This document shows, in pieces, positions 11,489-22,043 of a stretch of DNA of 54,064 nucleotides (positions are counted from its first letter, which is position 1; each line of letters opens with the position of its first letter). Origin of the DNA: Trichuris trichiura (taxonomy: Eukaryota > Nematoda > Enoplea > Trichinellida > Trichuridae); NCBI GenBank assembly GCA_037903355.1, contig JBAJFE010000043.1:1-54064 (forward strand), read 5' to 3'. A program made the position numbers and the translations under genes. The notes under the pieces are model-generated. The model did not search any database and had not been told where the DNA came from. It worked only from the letters and a program-made list of their open reading frames with translations.

Positions 11489-14400
11489 TTATTCTTCCGG
11501 AACGCAGACGGACAACTTTTGGCAAAGGTGAGTGAATTTCACTAAACATCAAAAAATAAGCGGTTGAAACGTCAACAAGTTGCTTACCCCAAGTTTTAAC
11601 GAACCATGCTGGCTTGCGCTTCCAATAGACGCCAACAAAATAAATTGGCACGCCGGAAAGGGTCATAACGAGGCTGATAACAACTTCAAATGGGCTTATA
11701 AGGAATGGTAGAATGAGCAAGAATAAGCACATAATTAAAAACAACAGCGGTATAATCAGATTGAGCTGAAAATTTAAAATTAAGTCAACAAAAACGTCGA
11801 TCGCAACTTAAAGTGTGACCATACCTTAATAGGACGCGGGAGATTGGGCTGTTTGTACCTTAACCAAACCAAGCCGCAACCGGCAAACGCCACCATTAAC
11901 GCTTCGGTGAATGCGGTATAATTAATCAGTACCAAAATATCCGTAGTACAAAGCATAACTAGCGACAAGATGCCCTACAAAGACGGCAATGCCAAAAAAG
12001 GCAAGGTTAGGAGGCGGAAAAAATAATTTGCATACGTCATACCAAGATAACCAGGGAAGGTAAAGGCGTTACCAACTTGTAATTAATCATGCTGAGCAGC
12101 TCGGGAAGCTGGCCGTCCCGAGCTCCAACGAAAAACATGCTGAAATAGAATTTAAAAATTTTAATAAAACATATTCAAGCCAGATAAGGAAAGGTATTTT
12201 TTTCTCTAACCGGGAAGAAGCAAAGAGAACTCCATTCAGGCTGCCGATTGTGGAACATGCCACGAATACCGGCATCAGCACGGCGAATTTGCCCATAAAA
12301 GCGTTGGCGAAACTCTGCAAGCGTCAATGGAAGCGCAACAGTATAGTTGGTTCGTCTCCCGATTTACCACTGCAACGGCGTTCGACTCGATCACTTCGTC
12401 TACTCCAAGAACGGCAAAGTAAGCCATATTGCACAAAACATATATAAGCGTCACTGCCGGCAACGATATATAAATAGCGCGTGGCAAATTCCTAAGAGAT
12501 TATTGTTCGTTCGATTTGAGCAGGGCCAAAAAAAAGCGATCGTGTCGTCACCTGTACGGGTCCTTAAGCTCTTCCGTAACGAAGTTAAGGTAATTCCTAA
12601 AAAAAAATTTAATTATAAGTGCGCGCGTAAGAGTAACTTTTTTTTTCAACTGTTGGGAATGTAAAATTTGCATACCAGCCAGCGAACGAATAGATGCCTT
12701 GGTAAAAGGCTAACGAAGTCGATCCCGGGCTTAGGATTGTACCTCTCCACGGTTCCCGAAAATGTTCCGTATTGCCTACAAGAAGAAAAGTTGAAAACCG
12801 CCTAGCAATATGGTAGCACATTATGGACGTCTACACGCTAAGGGCCGATCGCTTACCCATACATAGCCATACAATTCCGGAAATAATGATGATCACTAAG
12901 GCAAGCACTTTGGTAACAGTAAATACGTCCTGAGTCTTTGTTGCCCAGCTAACCTTGTAGCAATTGATAAACAACAATAAACCTGAAAATATAACGTACG
13001 TTCAAAGAGAGTTACTTAAAAAATATAGGCGACAAACAAATTTGCATACGTGGCACGTAAAACCAGATGCGTATGCTTGTTTTTTATGGCAGACTTGCAT
13101 ACGCCTCATGATTATCGCAAAGGCTTTAGTAATTCAAACATTAAAGAAATTTGCATACGTGCTACGTAAAACCAGACGCGTATGCTTATTTTTTTTATCT
13201 CTGTCCTTTTTTTTAACGGGCTCTACTTTATGGCAGATTTGCATAAGCATCGTGATTATAGCAAATGCTTTTATAAGTCAAACATTAAACAAATTTGCAT
13301 ACGCGCTACGTAAAACCAGACGCGTATGCTTATTTTTTTTATCTCTGTCCCTTTTTTAACGGGCTCTACTTTATGGCAGATTTGCATACGCCTCGTGATT
13401 AGCGCAAAGGCTTTTATAAGTCAAACATTTCTAGGCTCGTCGGCTCGTTTGGGCGCTTCACATTTTTGCATATCTCTGACACGAAATTCCCGTCCAAGCG
13501 AAAGCGTCCTACGCCAAGAATTAACATAACAGCTACTGAGCAAGGATGAGATTATCACGAGCCTCATTACGCTGACATCCAAAAATAGTGTGCTATTGTG
13601 GCAGCTGAGCATATGACATCTTCCATACAAGGAATGTATTAGAGCGGAAGCGTTATTATAATGGTCATATTCTTTCAATAGTCCGTTCCGCATTCCGCCC
13701 GCCGCGCAGTCAACAATAGTTAAGGACACAAAACGCTCCGTCGTAGCTCGAGGCATTTCGGGGTTGAACTTCCGTCCAAAAAGGGAAACCAGCTCCCCAA
13801 CTAGGCCATTTGCATGTCATTACGCGTAAGCGCATCGCGGATCAACAAACAACCAATTGTTGTTGCACTCTCGCGGGAACAATAAATTTGCATAGAGACA
13901 CCTTAAAGCGTCCTGCGTCTCCAGCGACAATGAGAAAATAATAATGTACTACGGTTTTCTTTCTCGGAAACGCCCATTTTTCAAACGGCTGTAAAAGTAG
14001 TAAGTTATGGGCCCTTCTTAACAGTGAAAAAAAATAAGCTTATCGATTTATTTCTATTGAACGCGTCCGCCCGAATTAAAAAACCAAATGCGTAGGCCTA
14101 TAAGCTCAAGGGAGTACAATTCCAGTACAACTCTTTTTTTATAACAATCTTTCAATGTCGAATTAGAATTTGGGGCAACTTTAGACGAGCTATCGAAAAT
14201 TATAAAGGCATTTTTTTAATAAAAAAGTGGCGCGGAAACTAGTTTGCATAGCACTTTTGAAAACTAGTGTCGTTTGGGTAAACACTGACAAGACTAAGAC
14301 TTAATTTATGCCGACGTGTCGAGTACGTATTAACAATAGCAACTGGGCTTTGACGAATTTTGATTCTCGCTTCCCAATGCTAACGCTATTAGATTTCGAG

Positions 14401-15427
14401 TGGGCAAAGCTTACGTCAAGAACAACTGAGCAACAATATGCAAATTACGGAAGAAAAAAAAAGAACAAATACGGAGACGATAGAAATTCTAAGAATGGTA
14501 CTGTTGCTAAGTCTATTTTGGGTAGAGCAACTTTCCCGCATTGAAGGTTAGCCAAGCATACATGTGACGTCAAAGTAAACTTCTAAATGCTAAAACAAAA
14601 GCTTAGGTAAACTCTCCCATTGCCACGCAGCTTTGGAAAAGCGAATATGTACATGGGCGCGTGTTGACGCGCACGCTAGGATATATTGCCCATATAGGGG
14701 CATTTTATGTAGAATAAGGCGACGAATATCTTACGAGGCTTAGTGGTCGTATATCGATCGCAATCTTTTTTCTGCCAACCTAATTAAGTCACTCGACAGG
14801 ACAACGGCATAGCGTTATGCCCACCCGAGGAAAATGAGAAAGAATTTTTTTAGCAGTACTTACATATGACCAACGCTGCTAATAGACGGACAGCGGTCTC
14901 CGGCAGTGGACAATGGCCGAATACTGGCTGAAGTACGTAGTTGGCAAAAGTTAATGCGGTTATTGCATTTCCACTTGGATTGATGACAACTAAGGAAACC
15001 CAAAGAAAGAGGAAGGCGGGCAGAGGGCCAAACGCTTCTTTGATGTAGGCATAGTCGCCACCGGACTTTGGTATGCTGGTGCCCAATTCGGCGTAGCATA
15101 AGGCTCCAAGAAGGGAAAATACGCCGCAAAGCAGCCATACAAGCAGGCTCATACCAACGCTACCGGATTCCTGAAGGCGCATGCAAAAAACGTACACAGC
15201 CTTGGATGACTTGAGAAAATGCGTACCATTAGTACTCCCTTTGGCGATACGAAAATTCCCGACCCAACTATGACACCAATGATTATAGCGCAGCCGTTGA
15301 ACAAACCGATCCGCTGCTTCAGCTTTACCGGACCGCTGGCGCCGTTCGAAGATCCAACGGGGTCGCAAGGTTGAATTCCATTCGTATTGGCACCTTGCAA
15401 GGTCGATCCGGACGCCTCCGACGTCAT
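11489..15427 (-). CDS. SLC7A8-like: L-type (LAT) amino-acid transporter light chain, SLC7 family
   Basis: Eleven exons on the minus strand: 15427-15227, 15170-14864, 12982-12857, 12775-12676, 12596-12552, 12491-12368, 12314-12211, 12139-12043, 11974-11825, 11765-11588, 11541-11489. All junctions are GT/AG and keep frame, giving 494 residues, the usual light-chain size. The GSGIF signature is at about 55-59; [23 protein letters not shown] and SNAVAV follow in family order, and the end (LCQKL...PEE) resembles LAT1. The Cys used in LAT proteins for the disulfide to the 4F2hc heavy chain is present at about residue 154. Such proteins exchange neutral amino acids across the plasma membrane as 12-helix subunits. 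The middle and C-terminal parts look closest to LAT2. Intron 2 is 1,881 bp; the others are 46-81 bp. The start ATG at 15427 gives a plausible cytosolic tail, but 5' exons cannot be excluded. Confidence 0.95.
13038..13432. repeat. Tandem repeat inside transporter intron 2
   Basis: Three copies start with AAATTTGCATACG at 13038, 13147 and 13291. The first is about 35 bp shorter (109 bp against 144 bp) because it lacks a T-rich segment. Each copy contains TACGTAAAACCAGA and TATGGCAGA, and carries one or two ATTTGCAT octamers. Confidence 0.9.
13433..14863. other. Rest of transporter intron 2
   Basis: This is the 5' part of the long intron 2. Open frames here (13421-13756 minus; 14308-14544 plus) do not resemble any transporter segment and are not needed to complete the protein. 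Scattered ATTTGCAT octamers at 13808, 13886 and 14438 are the only pattern seen. Confidence 0.6.
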
Positions 15428-16321
15428 TGCAGCACGCTTTCAAAATGTGTTCAACCAGTCGAACGCCCACCACGCCTCCGACTTGAGCAAATCCGCACGG
15501 GATGTTTGGTCGGCTATTGACAGCACGAGTTCGTTCGCTTTCTACGGCTCCATTCGCTTAAAAAACGTTAAAGCGCCTAATGAAATCGACGGAAATGATT
15601 ACGAAAGAAGAAGTGACGCAACCCGACCACTCCCTTTCATTAGCAACGCTTATCAAAGCAGATAATTCCCGCATGAACACGTGCCGAACTGGTTATTACA
15701 GTAGAAAACGATTTGCAGGTTGGAAACTAATTACTTTTGCCCTATATCGTATGGCGCTTCTTAGCCAGCCTCTACCTTTAGCCCTTAAGCTATTACCAAG
15801 CGTAAAAAAGAACTTGAAGAGAAGCGCAAAGTCTCGCTTAGGCGGCTAAAGCTCGTAACTTAAGTCGGATGACATTAAAGCGCTCAGCCGTAGCGTCAAC
15901 GTTGATTGACGAGCGCCACGAGTTCTTTGTGTTGTTCGAGTAAGCAAAGCAAAACGCCTACTAGCATTGACCGGCGCAAACCTAACCGTCGTGCCGCCTT
16001 CTACTTTGCTCGCGCCCGCGGAGGAAAGCTCATTTTGGCAGCCGGTTCGTCTTTTACAAGTTGGCTACGCGAATTCAAATTTTTTCAAGCCGCTTTGCAT
16101 AACGCGTCGCCCGCTCGCGAGCTCAACGTTGGAACTACGAATAACAGAAGGCGACGATGCCAAAGACCGGCCGATCAGCCGCGTGGTCATTAGCGACAAA
16201 AGACGACAAAAAAGGCAAAGCAAACTAAGCCGCATAAAAAATGGATATGAAGAAAAGGCGGATGACCTTTTTAAAATGCGTCTGGCGCTGTACTTATGCT
16301 TCGGGAAGGGCGGAGTTTATA
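15428..16321. other. Upstream region of the transporter with possible plus-strand exons
   Basis: This GC-richer stretch lies between the transporter start and the first Penelope element. It should hold the transporter promoter and 5' UTR, but no TATA-like site could be chosen. On the plus strand several short charged open stretches have exon-like edges. Examples are one encoding KRKKELEEKRK near 15797, one encoding STLIDERHEFFVLF ending at a GTAAGC near 15942, and one encoding EGDDAKDRPISRVV from about 16150 into the Penelope insertion. They do not join into a convincing protein and no family is recognised. Confidence 0.25.
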
Positions 16322-16336
16322 ATGAACCTGAGCATC
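16322..16336. repeat. Target-site duplication, left copy
   Basis: ATGAACCTGAGCATC here is repeated exactly at 18254-18268, flanking the Penelope-like element. Confidence 0.8.
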
Positions 16337-16369
16337 TTGAAAACTGGGTGTTTTGTAACGGGCTGTATT

Positions 16370-16523
16370 TTCATGGTTGTAAGGTCTTCTACGGCTTTTC
16401 CCGTTTTTTCGTTGTGCTGTTATCTGTAATTAAACTAAAACAACTGTTCTACCAACGGATGGATGAGCCGTTATTAAGAAAATGTGCAGATATCAACGCT
16501 CTCAACTTTTTAATGTTCAAAGC
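16370..16523. repeat. Inverted arm of Penelope copy 1, left
   Basis: Reverse complement of about 18106-18256 with few differences. Shared blocks include AAGGTCTTCTACGGCTTTTC and CCAACGGATGGATGAG. Confidence 0.9.
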
Positions 16524-16577
16524 ATTGACAAAGCATCTTTACAAGATCAAACAAACGCACCAAGAACCCTAGCATAC

Positions 16578-18112
16578 AAAGCATTGACAAAGTGGTGGTC
16601 AATCTCGGTTCTGCCAACTTGAATGAGATCGAGAAATGGGTTCTCGCCAAGGGTTTAAACTTCGTTCCCACCCCTAAGAATATTCCCGTTATGGACATCA
16701 TCTCCTCGGTGGAGAGCGGGCTCTCTCACACTGAATCTGTAAAGGCTACACAGGTCAGAGCATCAATATCAAACATCCTATTGCAGAGTCGCCCATCATC
16801 AACACCTAACGTATCCCACGAGGAGCAGCGGGTTATAAAGCAACTAAAGTCGCGCGAAGACATAATAATTACTAAGGCGGACAAAGGTAACGTAGTGGTT
16901 CTCCTTAACCGTAGTGATTACAAACAGAAAATCAACAGTCTGTTAAATAATGCCATATACCGCCCTATCCCGGAAGACCCAACTCCTCAGGCGCGGGTGG
17001 AACTGAGGCTTTACTGGATGCGTTCGCAAGTGAAAAACAGGACCACCAGCTTTCGCACATCAGTAACTACATCTACTTCTTAAACGCGAAATGTCCTGAA
17101 CTTTACGACTCCCCAAGATTCATAAGCCGGGAATCCCCCTAAGACCAGTCGTCTCAAGCGTCAACAGCGTAACATCCAGGCTGTGCACCTATCTGAAGGA
17201 CATCCTAAAACCGCTAACGGGTAAACTTGATTCTCATGTCTTAAACTGTAAAGATTCTGCATGGCGTTAAAACCACTCCAATTAACACCGAACAACGTCG
17301 TGGTTAGTTATGACGTCAAAGACCTGTTCACTAGCATCCCCATAGACTATACGCTTAACCTACTAGAAAACCTTTTCAAAAGAGACACCACGGGACTTTT
17401 AAAAATGAAACTGAACCTTTTTCACATAACGAAACTGATTTCCTTCTGCATGAAACAAGGGAACTACTTCAGGTTCCAGGACAGGTTCTTTTTGCAAACA
17501 GATGGTGCTCCCATGGGCAGTCCATTATCGCCGGTTCTAGCGGAGATCTTCATGGAACACTTCGAGGAAAAGGTCTTCGCTAGCGTAAACCCGGACGTAG
17601 CGCCCATCTTCTTCAAACGCTACGTAGATGACATTTTCGCTATCACCACCAAGGGCAAGGAGGGGGCGTTTCTAAACCACTTAAACAGCATCTTCCCCAA
17701 AAGCATACGTTTAACTATGGAAACAGAGGTAGATAATAAACTCCCCTTCCTAGACGTATTGGTGATAAAACAGGGCAACGAAATAAGGACCTCCGTTTAT
17801 AGAAAACCGACCCATTCTGACAGATATCTGCATTTCACTTCACACCACCCTCTGTCAGTCAAACGGGGTATTGTAAAAGGGATGGTTGACAGGGCCCTGG
17901 CTGTCTGTCACCCCGCATTTCTTCCGGGAGAATTAAAACACATCCTTCATACATTTACAGACAACGGGTACCCTCATTCTTTGGTTAAACATATCATCGC
18001 CGAATGCAGACGGCCCCCGAACCCTACATCCTCACCCAACGACACTAATACTATTGATAATATTAACCACCACCTCACTGACGACGGAACTAGAGCGTTC
18101 CGAAAGCTTTGA
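16578..18112 (+). pseudogene. Penelope-type reverse transcriptase, frameshifted
   Basis: Reading starts with the N-terminal Penelope block (NLGSANLNEIEKW...KGLNFVPTPK) and the ADKGN block (TKADKGNVVVL), then needs three frame changes. These are near 16990 (into the frame reading GGTEALLDAF), near 17105 (into PKIHKPGIPLRP) and near 17258 (into SYDVKDLFTSIP). The last open part, to the stop at 18112, holds the RT core: DGAPMGSPLSPVLAE, the catalytic RYVDDIF at about 17619-17639, LPFLDV and YRKPTHSDRYLHF. It ends before the linker and endonuclease. It is non-functional as read, since it is frameshifted and lacks the nuclease. Confidence 0.92.
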
Positions 18113-18256
18113 ACATTAAAAAGTTGAGTGCGTTGATATCTGTACATTTTTTTAATAACAGCTCATCCATCCGTTGGTAGAGCAGTTGTTTTAGTTTAAT
18201 TACAGATAACAGCACAACGAAAAACGGGAAAAGCCGTAGAAGACCTTACAATCATG
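18106..18256. repeat. Inverted arm of Penelope copy 1, right
   Basis: Partner of 16370-16523. It begins immediately around the RT stop codon and runs to the right target-site duplication. Confidence 0.9.
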
Positions 18257-18268
18257 AACCTGAGCATC
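18254..18268. repeat. Target-site duplication, right copy
   Basis: Exact match to 16322-16336, in direct orientation. A related but shorter word (AATCATGAACCTG) also occurs at about 19018. Confidence 0.8.
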
Positions 18269-21200
18269 ATTAATAAGTTAAATTTACTTACCGCTTTACG
18301 CGAAATTTAAGCTTAAAAGTAAGCAAACGATACGCCGCTGGCTTGACTAACCTTTATTTTAAAAGCAAATAGAGTCGATAGGCGCCGGAAAGTTTGCTGC
18401 CTCTTTTCTGCCGGTTGAAGTAGCGTTACTCAAGCGTGCTGAGCGGTAGAAATGAAAATTGTCGCGTCGGCAGGGAAGATATAGGCAAACCGCAGGCCAA
18501 ATTAAGGTTTTGTCAGCGATGGTCAAAAACGAAGATCAATTGCGCGTCGCAATTGAGTAAAGTTCGCCGTTAAGCGAAATGGACATTTCAAGGCTGTCCC
18601 AGCTGCCTTTAAACTTAAGTAACCAACCACTGCCGGTGCATCGAAGACCGGTCGAGCGAATGTTTCGCTTGCCCAAAGTTGCCATGCAGCCTTGCTGCTC
18701 AATCAAATTTAAAAGAAGGTCTTTTGTCAACAGCGCCCTCTATCAACAACTTCACTTTTGACTAGAGCGACTCAAGAAATTTCAAACGCTCGCTGCTGTT
18801 GCCTTTTCGGTGAAAGCGCATTAAGCCATCGATAAGAAATTATTTTTGCGTTATAAGCTTTTACTTTTTGAATTAATAAATGTTACATGATTTGTTATGA
18901 CATTCTGGCGCCTCTAGAAGACATTAATTACGGAAGACTTTTATTCGCTACTAAGAAAGAGAGACGAAGCGAGCGCTCAACCTCTCCCGAACAAGACATG
19001 TCAACTTTTACGTCCTCAATCATGAACCTGTCGTTTCAACGATGCTTCTTCGCTAGCTCGTAATTCACAACTAAGACAGCCGATGATTTGTAGGCAAGTT
19101 GGACCTTGTTCCTCACCATTCCAACTGATTCAAATACTTTGAATGACTCTGTCAAAAGTCCATAGGTCGGACAAACAACTATACGACGTCCCTAACGTAG
19201 TTCGCAGTTTGCCCTTTTTGTTGAATGATTTCCCAGGACGGACGCTGCGCCTGGAAGCGTAGGCCTCCTCGGATAAGTCCTTCCATCCATTCTTCCATAT
19301 AGTAGTCTGGTAAGCAGATTGAAAGCAACTGATTATGCATGGCTTTCATGAGTACACATATCGTCCATCCAACTCCAGCTTTTCAGTGACCGCAACTTTT
19401 ACGGCGCTGTCGCGGGAGTCACAAGCTACCACATACTTGTTGCCAGTCGGCGTTTTATTATTCACGCATTCAGTAGGTCATTCCAACTTCTTCACAGCTT
19501 CGCTGAGGCCTTTGCGAAGGGCCTCAGCTGGAAGGAGGAAATGGCACTCCTGCGGCTTTACGGGGCAACCGTCTGCGCTCGAAGTTATCATATCATTATC
19601 GCTGCTGGGAACAACAGTTCTCGAACAGCGATTAGGAATATCGTCTATCCGCTTAAGCGGGAGTCAGTATGGGAGCAATTACAGGCGTTAGACGGACTAC
19701 AACTTGCAAAGACTTTCCCACTGTCCGGACGACCCAGCACTCGTCTTGCATTGTAGAATATTTTTCGGTTGCCCACCGCATTAGGAGACATATCAGTTGA
19801 CATAAAGTTCATTTACTGCTGAACAACGGGTGTGCAACGTCAACCAAAACCGAACACGTCCCATCCCAAAAATATCGTATTGTGATGCGCAAGTACCAAT
19901 ACGGTAAAACGTAAAAATCGTCGCGTAAAGAGATTGTTTTAAGAAGAAAACGCTATCTCTAAGGCCAGCAACAAACAAAAACGCAACTGAGCAGCCAGCG
20001 TTCAGCGATCCAGCTAATAGCACGAAAGAGAACAAGCCTACTGTCGGCAGGAACCTGATTGTTTTTTGCGTTTTTGCAATCGTGACTATAAACGAACCTG
20101 CTTTTCGCTAATACTGTACTATATTAAACATTTTTCAGCCTTTTGAAATGCCGAGAAAAGCGCTTTCAGCAAAATTCAAAATTGTCAGCGGAACGCAGAG
20201 CGCGCTTGGCGCGACAAGTTGCATTTTGCGAGGCAGTTTTTATTGTAAAGCAGTTGGCAAATTGCTAGTGATGGGACGGCCGAAGGAAGACTTGAATTTC
20301 TTAAAAAATTAGAAGCGCAATGAATCAGCAATCCCGCGCTTGCAAACAGCCTTTGGCTAGCTGCTACGGAGAGAAAGTATCAATTTGAACCAGTTTGGGA
20401 AATCAAGATGGCGCAGAGTTACGGCAGCGCGTTCGCGCATTTCCGCAAATATGTTAGCGCGCAAAAGCATCTCTTGCCAAAGTAGTCGTAGTTCGAAATT
20501 TTATGGAAAAGTTACTTGCATAACCAAAACTACACTATACAGGGTACCGCGGATTGCAAGTACCAATTTTGTATCGCTGCTTTTGCGTGTTTTTGATGAA
20601 CAAAAGGAGCATTTACCAGGTTTTGCTGAAACGCAGCGAGGAGTTACAGTAAACCAGCTGTAATGCAAGTAAACAGCAAAGAAATTTAAGTTTTTGCCAG
20701 TTACTTTGAGTGTACGGCAACTAAGCGTAAGCTAAAAATAGGAAACCGCCTAAGGACTGCTTCAGTGTTGCCACTTTTAGCGGCGTGCCAAATCGCAGTT
20801 CTTCCGCTTCAGCAAGACGAAATGCCGGCAACCCCTTTTGTTATTACGCACAATGCTCGCTAAAAAATGCATATTCGCTCAACTTTCCTGACAGAAGTCA
20901 TAAAATTTAAAAATTCCTACGCATAAGTCGTCTGGATGTTATATGCTAATATTTCGGACTCGCTCTCAAAAATTATTTAAACGAGAGGTGAAGTCAAGAC
21001 GAACACTAAACGCTTAGCTTTGTTTGCAAGAAAATTTAATATCGACAAAGTGATTTCACTTTGTCGATATTAAACCACAAGTTGGCGTAACAGTTCAAAA
21101 AGTCGCGAAATGGCAATTAATACAAACCAAATAAAATTTTGAATTTCCCGTGCTGCTGTAAGGCAGCCGGGATTCAGATATTAGCCGCGGAAAACCACTG

Positions 21201-21783
21201 ACGAAATTTTCTGCAGGTCAAAAATAATCGCTTTGAAACTACGTGCGCATCATTCAATAAAAAACAAATAATACAATAACCGAATCTTATTTTATCCTAA
21301 AGTTTTATCTTCATAACGTGCTAAACCTAATTCAACGAAGAGCAATAACGACATATAACAATTTGTAACACGATAACATGGGGAAAACACTTAATGGAGA
21401 CGCCTAGCTAAACCTGGTGGTACAGGGTTGCAGAAATGTCATATTCAAGGGCACAAGGCCTTTAACCTTTAGAAAGGGCTCGTACAAATGTAGACCGCAG
21501 TTCCTTTGTGTACTACGGTCAGGGATCGCTATCAAGAGATTCCTCGAGCAAAATTTTTGGGATAGGGGCCGACCGGGACCGCTTGTCGCAGTCGGCCCTT
21601 GATCTTTCTAAATAAGCTTTTGGATTTCTAAAATTTCGATCAGGGGAAGCGTCAGTCAATTCCTCTTAATTATTCTTAGTATGCAAAGCTAGTTTTAGCA
21701 GCGAGACTTAACGGTAGCAATTATTTGCCTCGGCCGAAACGCGCGTGTTGAATAACGTCTTCGTACGGGACCAAATAATTTCA
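18269..21783. other. Intergenic stretch between the two Penelope copies
   Basis: No gene is recognised. A short minus-strand open stretch (about 19030-19190) reads like protein (CPTYGLLTESFKVFE...) but is bounded by stops and matches nothing I know. Open frames at 18536-18761 and 19335-19756 have no family signal. The region contains a perfect hairpin at 21035-21074 and a GC-richer, stem-rich segment at about 21440-21602. Confidence 0.45.
21035..21074. repeat. Perfect 19-bp inverted repeat, 2-nt loop
   Basis: TTTAATATCGACAAAGTGA at 21035-21053 is followed after TT by its exact reverse complement at 21056-21074. It is not next to a gene end that it could terminate. Confidence 0.95.
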
Positions 21784-22043
21784 TTTTTTGGCTTCTTTTT
21801 GTACGGATTTTCTATGTCCCGTTGAAAAAAAACTTTTATTAATAAACTGTCCGTAGCTTTCGGTCCGAACTTGACCCGTCATCAGCGGTCTAAGGATTGA
21901 CTTATGAATAAAGTGCACTAGTAACGTGCAAGGTGTATAGCTGTTTAAAGGCCAGTGTTTTAAAGTGGGCCTTGTAGTTCTTTTCTCTTTGTCTGTCAGC
22001 AGTTCGAGCGGGTTATCCAATTTTAGTTGAGCGAGCAACAATT
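21784..22043. repeat. Inverted arm (pseudo-LTR) of Penelope copy 2, left
   Basis: Reverse complement of 23648-23910 at high identity. Shared words include GAATTGTTGCTCGCTCAACT and TTGCACGTTACTAGTGCACT when read on the minus strand. Confidence 0.93.
21849..21893 (-). ncRNA. Hammerhead ribozyme motif, Penelope type (left arm)
   Basis: On the minus strand, the sense strand of the element, CTGATGA (21885-21879) is followed after 17 nt by GAAA (21861-21858). Between them GGTC and GACC can pair as stem II. After GAAA comes GCTA then CGG, which pairs with CCG just before CTGATGA as a short stem I; TA would be the cleavage-site dinucleotide. AGCT leaves almost no stem III loop and is self-complementary. 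This resembles the minimal Penelope-associated hammerheads reported to work as dimers. The call is by eye, with no structure model run. Confidence 0.75.

Larger units (their letters stand above)
16337..18253 (+). mobile_element. Penelope-like retroelement copy 1, decayed, inverted terminal arms
   Basis: About 1.9 kb between exact 15-bp direct repeats. Arms of about 152 bp (16370-16523 and 18106-18256) are near-identical in inverted orientation, which is a known arrangement of Penelope pseudo-LTRs. Between them is the N-terminal and RT part of a Penelope ORF. The GIY-YIG endonuclease part seen in copy 2 is absent: the frame stops at 18112, almost at the right arm. No hammerhead core was found in these arms, unlike copy 2. 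The small number of frameshifts and the intact target duplication suggest a fairly young insertion. Confidence 0.9.

Noticed and set aside
13421..13756. 111-codon minus-strand frame in the transporter intron
   Set aside because: The transporter protein is complete without it and it has no membrane-segment or family similarity.
16370..18256. Hammerhead motif in Penelope copy 1 arms
   Set aside because: No CTGATGA/GAAA pair with stem II spacing was found in either arm.
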